Source: Candidatus Cloacimonadota bacterium
GTDB lineage: Bacteria > Cloacimonadota > Cloacimonadia > Cloacimonadales > Cloacimonadaceae
Direction of reading: 5' to 3'
Assembly (NCBI GenBank): GCA_028681035.1
Contig: JAQUJJ010000168.1
Coordinates: 1 to 6,771, forward strand
DNA length: 6,771 bases
The position numbers were made by a program, and so were the translations under genes. The notes beneath the pieces are model-generated. The model was not told where the DNA came from and did not search any database. It worked only from the letters and a program-made list of their open reading frames with translations. Shown here in pieces: positions 1 through 6,425 of this stretch (the first letter of the stretch is position 1; every line of letters starts with the position of its first letter).

Positions 1-178
1 ATTTTACGATCAGATCATCGTAGCCATCTCCGTTAAAATCCATACTGACTATAGAGGTACCATACTCACAGCCTATGTATTCACCGGTTAAGGTCATCAT
101 CAAATCCATCTGGTTGATAGCGATTAGTTTTGCTGCCATAAACAATATCAGCAGCAGATAAGTTTGCATTTTGTTCAT
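1..178 (-). CDS. FG-GAP repeat secreted protein, second tandem copy (partial, N-terminal 59 codons)
   Basis: This is the first part of a protein that continues beyond the left edge of the window. It starts MNKMQTYLLLILF, a signal-peptide-like stretch of a short basic N-end followed by a hydrophobic core. It then reaches a first calcium-loop motif, DFNGDGYDD, near residue 47. Over the visible 59 residues it differs from the neighbouring full-length copy (222-1844) only at residue 4 (Met instead of Lys). The other three coding differences are synonymous. The ATG at 176-178 has AAGGAG at 185-190, six bases upstream. The gene lies 43 bases after the stop of the full-length copy and is probably cotranscribed with it. 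By analogy it should encode an exported seven-bladed beta-propeller protein. Whether it stays intact outside the window cannot be seen. Confidence 0.85.
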   Translation of the reverse strand, partial: MNKMQTYLLLILFMAAKLIAINQMDLMMTLTGEYIGCEYGTSIVSMDFNGDGYDDLIVK

Positions 179-221
179 CGGATACTCCTTTTTTATTGCT
201 TTATCAGCATCTCGTGCAGCT
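1..221. repeat. Direct repeat copy A (tandem gene duplication)
   Basis: Positions 1-221 match 1667-1886 almost base for base. There are five substitutions and one single-base indel (an extra A at about 182), roughly 97% identity. The match includes the start of the gene, its ribosome-binding site and the whole intergenic leader. It ends at GCAGCT, one base before the stop codon of the upstream gene (222-224). Position 1 is still inside the repeat, so the repeat extends to the left of the window. Confidence 0.95.
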
Positions 222-1844
222 CTAGATCTTACAGAATCTTTTGCTGTATTTGATGCTTCCTTTAGTTTTGATGCAGACGATATATACACTGGCCGGATAG
301 TTATTGAGCTTCAATTCCAGCTTGCCTGCTTGCAAGGTGCTTACGCATAAGGTTTGTTGTTCAAGTCTTTGTCCTTTAAGGTTGTATAGCTGCACAGTGA
401 TCTCGCCGTGCGCTTTGCTGTAGGCCTCTCCCGAGAAGAGCACCTGAATATGTGGGCTATCCTTTGGAGGAGGATTGGGATACAAATCTATGCGCCAGTC
501 TTCTACCCGCGCAGGGGGCAGTACATCATCCTCATTGGCCACCGTCGTATCGGTTAGATCTGCATTGCCGGCATAGATGAATATTTTACCGGCGGTGTTC
601 CAAGTATGACCTTGAGTCCAAATAGGAGCACTGAACGCTAGATCGCAATAGCCATCGCCATTAAAATCTCCGGCAGCCTTGCTCCAGCCAAAGTTGCGGA
701 AACGGTAACTATAGGGAGGGTCTATCGAAAGATCGCGGGTGCCATTCATATCCTGTTTGCCCAGCCATATCCCTGCCTGTCCGGAATTACCTGCATAACG
801 GTTGTCGGATGCAGCAAAATCTTCTAAGCCATCGCCATTAAAATCTCCGTGTATTATAGAAGGCCACATGCCATAGGAAAAGCTTAACCAAGGCTCCCTA
901 TCAATAATGATATCAAAGTTACTATCGATCACACTATTTCCCAACCATATTCTTTTACTCCATGATACAAAATCCGATACTCCATCTCCATTCACATCAC
1001 CTATTGGGCTTGAATACATGTCAACAGCTACTGATGTAGTACCAATCAGTAGGCTATCTGCCATACTGCAGCTTTCATCGCCATAATAGAATGAAAAGCT
1101 GTAGTTGTTGCCAACTTGGTCGTAATGCACCAGATCTGCAAACCCATCTCCATTCACATCACCAACTCCGCACAAATTCAAGGCTGCAGCACTTGTCCTA
1201 AAAAGAACGGGGCTGCCATAGACATCTGTCCAGATCAGATTCAAACCCACATAGCTCAATGTATAGCCAGTATGTATCGTTAGAGATACATCGCCCTTTC
1301 CGTCACCATTTACATCGCCAAGGGGATAAACGAATATTTTGTCTGTATCAGGATAAGGATAATGCAATTCTATATCAGGGCTTGATTGCGGAATTGCTCT
1401 ACCAAAATAGACAGCTACGCATCTGGTGCCATCCGCAAGCCGTTGAGGTATTACCAAATCATCAATCCCATCGCCGTTCATGTCACCTGCGTTGATCATG
1501 GGGTTTTCTCTTGACGAATAGGTGTAGCCGGCAAAGTGATGGGGGTATTGGCCTTCTAAAACAAAATCGGGCAGCTCATCAAAGCTCGGGCCTCCCCAGT
1601 AAAAATATACCTTGCCATACATCTCATAGTAATTACCTGTTTGGTTGGTAGGGTGCCAAAGAGCTGATTTTACGATCAGATCATCGTAGCCATCTCCGTT
1701 AAAATCCATACTGACTATAGAGGTGCCATACTCACAGCCTATGTATTCACCGGTTAAGGTCATCATCAAATCCATCTGGTTGATAGCGATTAGCTTTGCT
1801 GCCATAAACAATATCAGCAGCAGGTAAGTTTGCTTTTTGTTCAT
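222..1844 (-). CDS. Secreted FG-GAP/VCBS beta-propeller protein with C-terminal sorting-like tail
   Basis: The protein has 540 residues. A signal peptide lies at about residues 1-20 (MNKKQTYLLLILFMAAKLIA). Seven calcium-binding loops of the type D-x-N-G-D-G-x-x-D begin at about residues 47, 121, 177, 229, 283, 334 and 393. Their spacing of 51-74 residues is what a seven-bladed integrin-alpha-like propeller (FG-GAP/VCBS family) would give. After a short linker, residues from about 450 to 540 (LYPNP, LYNLKGQ, YPASVYIV, KYSKRFCKI) look like a degenerate Por/type IX-type C-terminal sorting domain. From the family, the expected place is the cell surface or outside the cell, with a possible role in adhesion or carbohydrate binding; the ligand cannot be told. 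The ATG at 1842-1844 has AAGGAG at 1850-1855, five bases upstream. No terminator or promoter is evident on either side, so it is probably cotranscribed with its left-hand duplicate and with the broken gene to its right. The repeated loops also give near-identical DNA segments inside the gene, a possible substrate for recombination. Confidence 0.9.
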   Translation of the reverse strand: MNKKQTYLLLILFMAAKLIAINQMDLMMTLTGEYIGCEYGTSIVSMDFNGDGYDDLIVKSALWHPTNQTGNYYEMYGKVYFYWGGPSFDELPDFVLEGQYPHHFAGYTYSSRENPMINAGDMNGDGIDDLVIPQRLADGTRCVAVYFGRAIPQSSPDIELHYPYPDTDKIFVYPLGDVNGDGKGDVSLTIHTGYTLSYVGLNLIWTDVYGSPVLFRTSAAALNLCGVGDVNGDGFADLVHYDQVGNNYSFSFYYGDESCSMADSLLIGTTSVAVDMYSSPIGDVNGDGVSDFVSWSKRIWLGNSVIDSNFDIIIDREPWLSFSYGMWPSIIHGDFNGDGLEDFAASDNRYAGNSGQAGIWLGKQDMNGTRDLSIDPPYSYRFRNFGWSKAAGDFNGDGYCDLAFSAPIWTQGHTWNTAGKIFIYAGNADLTDTTVANEDDVLPPARVEDWRIDLYPNPPPKDSPHIQVLFSGEAYSKAHGEITVQLYNLKGQRLEQQTLCVSTLQAGKLELKLNNYPASVYIVCIKTKGSIKYSKRFCKI

Positions 1845-1886
1845 CGGTACTCCTTTTTTATTGCTTTATCAGCATCGCGTGCAGCT
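1667..1886. repeat. Direct repeat copy B (tandem gene duplication)
   Basis: This is the partner of 1-221. It covers the first codons of the 540-residue gene, its ribosome-binding site and 42 bases of upstream leader, ending at GCAGCT. Beyond 1886 the two copies diverge completely: here the flank is the spacer to the stop of the short broken gene, while in copy A it is the stop codon of the FG-GAP gene itself. That is the pattern of a simple tandem duplication with a unit of about 1665 bases. Confidence 0.95.
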
Positions 1887-1895
1887 AGTGACGTC

Positions 1896-2251
1896 TCAAA
1901 GGTTGGTGTAAATTCCAACTGTGTTCTCCTGTTCTTTGAGAACATGAGAAATCATTAGCTCTTTCACTCTATCTAAGATCATATGACGTATTACACTGTC
2001 TATCATGCCATACATTTCTGTCAAGTTCTTCTTCAAACAATTACCTTGTAAAAGCGGATGAAATCTTGCGGAACCCGCGAAGCAAAGCAGCTTCTCGTCG
2101 CGTTCAAGCGCAAAACCTAAATCCTCTGGCTTTCTGAGTGATCCACTAAATCTTGGAAGCGAAAGCGGATCAACTAACGCGTAATCCATAGCTGCAAACA
2201 GCATGTTTAATACTAAAAGCACCAGCAAGAGGGCAAGCGCGATTTCTTCAT
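1896..2251 (-). pseudogene. Short secreted protein of unknown function, frameshifted in the signal peptide
   Basis: An ATG at 2249-2251 has a good ribosome-binding site (AAGGAG at 2258-2263, six bases upstream) like the two FG-GAP genes. Its frame stops after 12 codons (MKKSRLPSCWCF). Adding one A to the AAA run at 2243-2245 joins this start to the long downstream frame. The product would be 118 residues with a textbook signal peptide, MKKIALALLLVLL...LFAA. Without correction, the long frame could only start at a TTG at 2226-2228 (110 residues), which lacks both the basic N-end and a ribosome-binding site at the right distance. The part after the signal peptide has no domain I recognise; it is mixed and charged, ending QENTVGIYTNL. 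The stop lies 51 bases before the FG-GAP start, so the two are probably in one unit. It could be a real pseudogene, a truncated remnant, or intact with a single-base sequencing error in the A run. Confidence 0.6.
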
Positions 2252-2257
2252 TTGATA

Positions 2258-2292
2258 CTCCTTGAAATTAGTCTCTATATATATAGTGTCAA
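2258..2292 (-). promoter_or_regulatory. Possible weak promoter and ribosome-binding site for the left gene cluster
   Basis: A perfect -35-like TTGACA (minus strand, 2287-2292) is followed 16 bases later by a poor -10 candidate TAATTT (2265-2270). The ribosome-binding site AAGGAG is at 2258-2263. A 12-base AT palindrome (CTATATATATAG, 2275-2286) lies between them. The -10 match is only about half, so the promoter is tentative; the ribosome-binding site is clear. Confidence 0.35.
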
Positions 2293-2332
2293 AATGACGA
2301 AAATGGGGGTTCTATATTAGCGGTTATTTCGT

Positions 2333-2695
2333 TTAGCAGAGAAATAATTCTTTCGTAAGGCCAGAGTGCAGTCTCCATCTGCTTTGGTATCTGCAAGTTA
2401 GCAGTGATATTACGTGATTCGGCATATTGATTGTTTTTGCAATTACCATCTGCACATGGTTTCGTTTACTGAGTCTTTTGATACGTTCAGGTTTTTTGAA
2501 GCTACCCCGAGCCAAATCAGTAATGCTCCCTGCAATATCTTCATCCTGCTGTATCCTAATGGGCAAGGCATCCTGTTTCATAATTCCACCTGATATACAA
2601 GGCAAACTCACTTGTCCTTTAAATGTGATCAAATACAAGGGCTGAATACACTGAGGACAAAACGAGCTGTATGTGGATTTCCTCTGTGAAAACAT
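2333..2695 (-). CDS. Hypothetical 120-residue protein with CPQC motif
   Basis: I do not recognise this protein. The 120 residues begin MFSQRKSTYSSFCPQC. The CPQC pair at residues 13-16, followed by further cysteines (near residue 33, near 101 and the C-terminal residue), hints at a small metal-binding or redox module, but no family is certain. The C-terminal half is basic (KKPERIKRLSKRNH), which would suit nucleic-acid binding. There is no signal peptide or membrane segment. The best support that it is real is upstream: a near-consensus promoter (2726-2754) pointing at it and a 17-base palindrome (2696-2712) touching its ATG. Codon use looks normal. The ribosome-binding site is weak (GAAG within the palindrome). 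It could also be a remnant of a transposase or other mobile gene, since it stands alone between hairpins and short inverted repeats. Confidence 0.5.
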   Translation of the reverse strand: MFSQRKSTYSSFCPQCIQPLYLITFKGQVSLPCISGGIMKQDALPIRIQQDEDIAGSITDLARGSFKKPERIKRLSKRNHVQMVIAKTINMPNHVISLLTCRYQSRWRLHSGLTKELFLC

Positions 2696-2712
2696 AATCT
2701 TCTTTGAAGATT
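2696..2712 (-). promoter_or_regulatory. 17-base palindrome over the translation start region
   Basis: The minus-strand sequence AATCTTC-AAA-GAAGATT is a perfect inverted repeat with 7-base arms and a 3-base centre. It ends directly before the ATG of the 120-residue protein and contains its only ribosome-binding-site-like GAAG. As RNA it could form a small hairpin that hides the ribosome-binding site; as DNA it could be an operator just downstream of the predicted transcription start (about 2719). The symmetry is seen; both roles are inference. Confidence 0.5.
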
Positions 2713-2725
2713 CTACACTTATACC

Positions 2726-2754
2726 ATCATATAAATGGATTATCTCTCTGTCAA
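2726..2754 (-). promoter_or_regulatory. Strong sigma-70-type promoter for the 120-residue protein
   Basis: On the minus strand TTGACA (2749-2754) is followed after exactly 17 bases by TATGAT (2726-2731). This is a perfect -35, a five-of-six -10 and ideal spacing. Transcription would start near 2719, giving a leader of about 24 bases before the ATG at 2695. No other element in the window matches the consensus this well. Confidence 0.7.
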
Positions 2755-2876
2755 TCCCAAATTCCTTTTCTTCCTTGACGATCTGTATTTATCTACGTAC
2801 AGGTCACTTGTTTGCTGGCATATAAATCGGGCTTTGCCTAAGAAGCAGGCTGTCAAGAATAGCCAGATACCAAATA

Positions 2877-2910
2877 AGTATGGGCACGATCATCTAATCG
2901 TGCCCATACT
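2877..2910 (-). terminator. Strong hairpin, likely terminator of the 974-residue protein gene
   Basis: A perfect 14-base inverted repeat (AGTATGGGCACGAT, 2877-2890, and its complement, 2897-2910) is separated by a 6-base loop. It lies 70 bases after the stop codon of the large gene. In the leftward direction it is followed by the short, weak T-rich stretch TATTT. In the rightward direction CTCATTTTG follows, so it might act both ways. The hairpin is certain; the terminator role is likely from position but the T tract is poor. Confidence 0.6.
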
Positions 2911-2980
2911 CTCATTTTGACGACGCTTCAGAGATTCCCTTCTACAGAAAGGCGCTCAAGCATCCTTTAGTCATATGATC

Positions 2981-5905
2981 CTATTTGGCCAAGAGCATCT
3001 TGCGCGTGACTGTTTGATCCGCAAAGACAAGGCGGTAGAGATAAATGCCACTGCCCACTTCACGTCCCCCAGCATCACGACCATCCCAGACCACCGTGTG
3101 ATCTCCGGCCATTGAAAGCTGATTGGCATAAAGAGTCCTGACTAACTGTCCTTTCATATTATACACGCCCAGGCTAATGGAACCACTGCCGGGGAGCTGG
3201 AAAGCAAGGCTGGTTTCAGGATTGAAGGGATTGGGATAGTTTTGCCTTAAAATAGCTGCTGTAGGCGCAGGCAAGACCAGATCGGAAGTACCGGTGGGAC
3301 CGGCCTCGATCCGTGTAGCATACACAGAGTTGATGTAGTCTTCGCTATCCAGGATACCGAATCTGCCATCATTCCAGGCCACCAGGGCGGAATTGCCGAT
3401 GACAGCTGTGCTGACATCCGACTGTTCCAGCCAGGCACTGCAGAGCAGCACCGGACCATCGCCTAAAGGCATTCCCTGAGGGCTGATATATCTGAGATAC
3501 AGATCCCGGTAACCATAGGGGGTCATGCCATAACTACTCCAGGTACTGGCCAGGCTCCCGTTGGCAAACTTTAAGAGTTTGGCATCATAACTAATGCGCA
3601 AATTCTGGGCTATCAGATAACCATCGTTCCCATAAAGCAGATTGCCATCGCCGTCAATTTTCTGTAAAAGCAATTGAGAGCCTTCCGGGCCTCCCTGATA
3701 GAGCAGGGTGAGAGCTTCGCCTTCTATCACGCTCCTGATATTGGATGACGGAAGCGTGATGCCAGCATCTGTCCACAGCCTGGTTCCTTCAGCACTTATC
3801 CTTTGTACCCAGGCTGAATATGGGGGAGTGGAATAGCTGAAGACCACCAGATCATCGCCCAACAGAGCGGTATATGTGATATAAAGGTGGGTTGCTCCGG
3901 TATCGGCAATTACCTCAAGTCCCTGAGCTGGCCAACCCGTTTCCGGATCGCCATTGGCATCGATCTTCAGCGCGTAGCATTTGATGTGATTCGGATCGGG
4001 GCTATCGGTGGTGAAGATAATGTAGCGGTCCCTTAGCTGTATCACGGTTCCGTTGATGCTCTCCGGGTGATTGAGCAGTACCTTCCCATTTGGACCCCAC
4101 ATCACTTGGCCATTGGAGATCCGCTGTCCTTTCAGAGCGTATCTGCTAAAATGCCAGACGATATAAATATCATTGCCACTGCTGCTCATTTGGGCACTAT
4201 TCGAGAAATTCGTATTCCCAGACACCTCGATGCCCAGACCCGGATAGATCAGATTGCCCGAGCTATCGATCATTTGCAGATATGGCGGTAGCTGTTCTTC
4301 ACCGTAGGGACGATAATAAATCGCAACGCTGCCATCCGGCAGGGCCAGCACCTGGCCGCCTTCAAAATGACTGTTCAGCGGAGGATACAAAGGTCTTCCT
4401 TCCGGCTCCAGCAAGGGATTCATCTCTGCATCGCAGAGCTGGTAATAGATATTGTTCCAATCTCTACGTCTGTCTGACCAAAACACCAGATATTTATCTC
4501 CTGTGGCAGCCACAGTCATCAAACTGGCGATGCCGGTCAAACGGCTGACCATGGCTGCACCACCGGCGGTCAGAATAGGTATTCCGGCTGTACTCACAAT
4601 CTGACGTCGCACCGCTATCTGTGTATCTACCTGGTCACACCAGAGGAACATCCCCTGTTCGGAGATGGTGAGCGGGACCGGCCGCCCTATTTCTGTGCAA
4701 GACTCACGGAGCACTATTCCGTTATTGCCCCAGGCAGGCACCCCGGCGGGAGTGACATATTGTGCCCGGAGCTCTCGGGGTCCGTATTCTTCATCGCGCT
4801 GTACCCAGGAAAGCCAGGCTCCACCGGCATCGCTTACAGATAGCCTCAGCTCGCGCCAGAAAGGGTTCTCGGAGCTGGCGATCTGCACTCCGGGAAAATC
4901 CCAGACAAAATCGTAGCTGCTGTCAAACCGCGCCAGCATCAGCTTGCTGTCCTCTGCTGAATGAAGCTCATAGCTGAGCATCAAGCCGCCATCTGCCAAA
5001 GCTCGCATCTCGGGCCGGTTGAAATAGTTGTTCGAAAAGTCAATACTGCTGACCTGAGGGGAGGTCATCAGGAGATTGCCCAGGTTATCCATGCGGTGTA
5101 GCACGAGGCTGGCAGCGGGTGGGTAACTCACATTCCACAGTACAAAATTGCCAGAAGCGTCCGGCAGGATCGAGTAACGGAAGCCAGGAAATGCTGCCGG
5201 TGGCAGCAGAGGATTGTTGCCGATTACGGTCCCTAAAGGAGAATAGCGGGTGAGCTGGGTGACATGATCGCCTCCGATCCGCTTATTTACATTGAGGATG
5301 ATCCCGCCTTCACCATCGCTAATCACGTCATCGAGGTCCATGGGGGCGTCATGGGTGGCAAGCACCAGCCCTGCGGCAGGCCAGAGCAGATTGCCGGAGC
5401 TATCCAGATTGTAGCCTATTATTTTTCGAGATTGGCTGTAATCTGCATAGACTATGAACACACCTCCAACCTGGTTGGCGACCAGACGAGGGCTGTAGAG
5501 ACTGCTGGAGATATTCACTCCGCTCTCACCCCATAAGAGCTGACCCTGGGAAGTGAATTTCTGGATCCACAAGCCAGGCTCGAATTCATGACCGGTAACA
5601 TGATAGAGCATTACAAAATTGTGGTCGGAAGTGCTTTCGACGGCAATGATCTCCTGCACTCCAGGGCCGCCGGCAAGAATGATAGGCTCTGGCCACTGCG
5701 CATCTCCTGCGGCATTGAGCTTTTGTGCATAGATGTCCGTATCCCCGGCATCGGTATCTTCCCAGAGGACGATCACAGAGTTGTCTGCGGTGCGCACCTG
5801 GCTACCTTTCCAATCCACTTGCCAAGCTTTGCGCAGGGGTATTTCCTGCGCGGAAACCAAAAGAATTGCTACTATGAGCAGAATTGATAAAACAATGTGT
5901 TTCAC
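2981..5905 (-). CDS. Large secreted repeat protein with FlgD-like/type IX-like C-terminal sorting domain
   Basis: The protein has 974 residues. A signal peptide (MKHIVLSILLIVAILLVSA) is probably cut after residue 19. The body, about residues 25-880, is built from roughly 15 diverged units of about 55-60 residues. Each has a core like V-x-W-x-D...D-I-Y-A-Q-K-L-x-x-x-G-x-x-x-W-x-x-x-G. Clear examples are LWEDTDAGDTDIYAQKL near residue 48, FWSDRRRDWNNIYYQL and AWNDGRFG...NSVYATRI near the end. Such repeats are usually predicted to fold as beta-propeller blades. The last 92 residues carry NYPNPFNPET (about 889), VYNMKGQLVRTL, VVWDGRDAGGREVGSGIYLYRL and the end RKMLLAK, the FlgD-Ig/Por-type sorting domain that directs export and surface attachment or release. 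The start is a GTG at 5903-5905, chosen for its strong ribosome-binding site and the signal peptide it gives. No catalytic motif was found; a surface or adhesive role is inferred. It appears monocistronic, between the ftsZ-side spacer and a terminator hairpin. Confidence 0.88.
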   Translation of the reverse strand: MKHIVLSILLIVAILLVSAQEIPLRKAWQVDWKGSQVRTADNSVIVLWEDTDAGDTDIYAQKLNAAGDAQWPEPIILAGGPGVQEIIAVESTSDHNFVMLYHVTGHEFEPGLWIQKFTSQGQLLWGESGVNISSSLYSPRLVANQVGGVFIVYADYSQSRKIIGYNLDSSGNLLWPAAGLVLATHDAPMDLDDVISDGEGGIILNVNKRIGGDHVTQLTRYSPLGTVIGNNPLLPPAAFPGFRYSILPDASGNFVLWNVSYPPAASLVLHRMDNLGNLLMTSPQVSSIDFSNNYFNRPEMRALADGGLMLSYELHSAEDSKLMLARFDSSYDFVWDFPGVQIASSENPFWRELRLSVSDAGGAWLSWVQRDEEYGPRELRAQYVTPAGVPAWGNNGIVLRESCTEIGRPVPLTISEQGMFLWCDQVDTQIAVRRQIVSTAGIPILTAGGAAMVSRLTGIASLMTVAATGDKYLVFWSDRRRDWNNIYYQLCDAEMNPLLEPEGRPLYPPLNSHFEGGQVLALPDGSVAIYYRPYGEEQLPPYLQMIDSSGNLIYPGLGIEVSGNTNFSNSAQMSSSGNDIYIVWHFSRYALKGQRISNGQVMWGPNGKVLLNHPESINGTVIQLRDRYIIFTTDSPDPNHIKCYALKIDANGDPETGWPAQGLEVIADTGATHLYITYTALLGDDLVVFSYSTPPYSAWVQRISAEGTRLWTDAGITLPSSNIRSVIEGEALTLLYQGGPEGSQLLLQKIDGDGNLLYGNDGYLIAQNLRISYDAKLLKFANGSLASTWSSYGMTPYGYRDLYLRYISPQGMPLGDGPVLLCSAWLEQSDVSTAVIGNSALVAWNDGRFGILDSEDYINSVYATRIEAGPTGTSDLVLPAPTAAILRQNYPNPFNPETSLAFQLPGSGSISLGVYNMKGQLVRTLYANQLSMAGDHTVVWDGRDAGGREVGSGIYLYRLVFADQTVTRKMLLAK

Positions 5906-5910
5906 TTAAT

Positions 5911-5918
5911 CCTCCTTT
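5911..5918 (-). promoter_or_regulatory. Ribosome-binding site that fixes the GTG start of the large secreted protein
   Basis: AAAGGAGG on the minus strand lies five bases before the GTG at 5903-5905. It is the strongest Shine-Dalgarno match in the window. An AT-rich TATTAT (about 5924-5929) just upstream could be part of a promoter, but no convincing -35 accompanies it. Confidence 0.75.
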
Positions 5919-6064
5919 CAGGATATAATACATTATTGTGATGCAATTACCGCGCCAAATATTTGAATATTAAGGGCCTCATTTGAAGCAATAGTGATGC
6001 CAGCCCTTGAGTGGCCACGTTCTGGTAGTGCCTTCAGTCTGAAGCAAATATAAGGGCACAAGTA

Positions 6065-6085
6065 GGGGCTTTGGGCGAAAGCCCC
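6065..6085. repeat. GC-rich hairpin, inverted diverged copy of the nearby repeat core
   Basis: GGGGCTTT (6065-6072) and AAAGCCCC (6078-6085) flank the loop GGGCG. With the preceding TA it resembles, on the opposite strand, the core of the tandem repeat to the right (minus-strand TAGGGGCGTTGGGCTGAACGCCC split as TAGGGGCGTT / GGGCTGAACGCCC). The same pattern of TAGGGGC, a central TTGGGC, then GAA and GCCC appears in both, suggesting one repeat family present in two orientations. Confidence 0.55.
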
Positions 6086-6170
6086 AATCTCCGTATAGTG
6101 ATCAAGAGGGGGGGCCTTATGCCCATGGTCCTAACAGTGCGTCTTGCGGTGCGGGGAACTCTGTGTTTTT

Positions 6171-6326
6171 GGGCGTTCAGCCCAGCGCCCCTACATGTTC
6201 TGGCGGGTTGTTTTGTGCGTTCAGCCCAACGCCCCTACATGTTCTGGTGGGTTGTTTTGGGCGTTCAGCCCAACGCCCCTACATGTTCTGGCGGGTTGTT
6301 TTGGGCGTTCAGCCCAAGGCCCCTAC
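6171..6326. repeat. 44-base direct tandem repeat, about 3.5 copies, each with a hairpin
   Basis: Units run at 6171-6214, 6215-6258 and 6259-6302, with a partial unit at 6303-6326. They differ at only a few positions (for example GGGC versus GTGC at the start, CAGC versus CAAC, and TGGCGGG versus TGGTGGG). Each unit starts with GGGCGTT-CAGCCC-AACGCCC, a 7-base stem with a 6-base loop that is perfect in unit 3, then CCTACATG and a G/T-rich tail ending TTTT. The units abut with no unique spacers, so this is not CRISPR. It looks like a local expansion of an interspersed hairpin repeat of the GTAGGGGCG...CGCCC type seen in many bacterial genomes. Confidence 0.9.
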
Positions 6327-6362
6327 GAAAAGAGAATCCAGCAGGGGGGTACCGGATTCTCT
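6327..6362 (-). terminator. Probable intrinsic terminator of ftsZ
   Basis: On the minus strand AGAGAATCC (6354-6362) pairs perfectly with GGATTCTCT (6331-6339) across a 14-base loop. The stem runs into TTTTC, a short T run. It lies 63 bases after the ftsZ stop codon and points leftward. The stem is only moderately GC-rich and the T run is short, so termination may be partial. Confidence 0.6.
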
Positions 6363-6425
6363 GATCAGATAGCGGTATGCATTAGCTGCAAACCGCTGTT
6401 TTTGGTTGGTAAAAGACTATTTAGT

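Larger units (their letters stand above)
5906..6425. other. Gene-free spacer with hairpins and a short tandem repeat
   Basis: These 520 bases separate the large secreted protein gene from ftsZ. Rightward open frames cross it, but they mostly read through a 44-base repeat in three frames, lack ribosome-binding sites and run into ftsZ antisense, so none is accepted. The spacer holds the leader of the large gene, a small CTTCAG-T-CTGAAG palindrome (6032-6044), a G/C-rich hairpin (6065-6085), the tandem repeat (6171-6326) and the ftsZ terminator (6327-6362). Confidence 0.75.

Noticed and set aside
179..221. Leader of the duplicated gene as a relic C-terminus (reads LHEMLIKQ then stop, like sorting tails ending KMLLxK)
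   Set aside because: Both copies keep the reading (LHAMLIKQ in the other), but it is only eight codons and stops lie just upstream, so chance cannot be excluded.
1259..1495. Rightward 78-codon open frame opposite the FG-GAP protein
   Set aside because: It is a shadow of the calcium-loop repeats on the other strand.
2275..2286. 12-base AT palindrome CTATATATATAG as an operator
   Set aside because: Simple alternating TA sequence is palindromic by nature. It has no second site or other support.
2735..2920. Rightward 61-codon open frame
   Set aside because: It lies over the leftward promoter and ends inside the terminator hairpin. It has no ribosome-binding site and its sequence has no protein-like pattern.
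4067..5887. Rightward open frames opposite the 974-residue protein
   Set aside because: They are antisense shadows of a well-supported secreted repeat protein, with no signals of their own.
6171..6326. CRISPR-like array
   Set aside because: The whole 44-base unit, including what would be the spacer, is nearly identical between copies. There are only 3.5 units and no cas gene.
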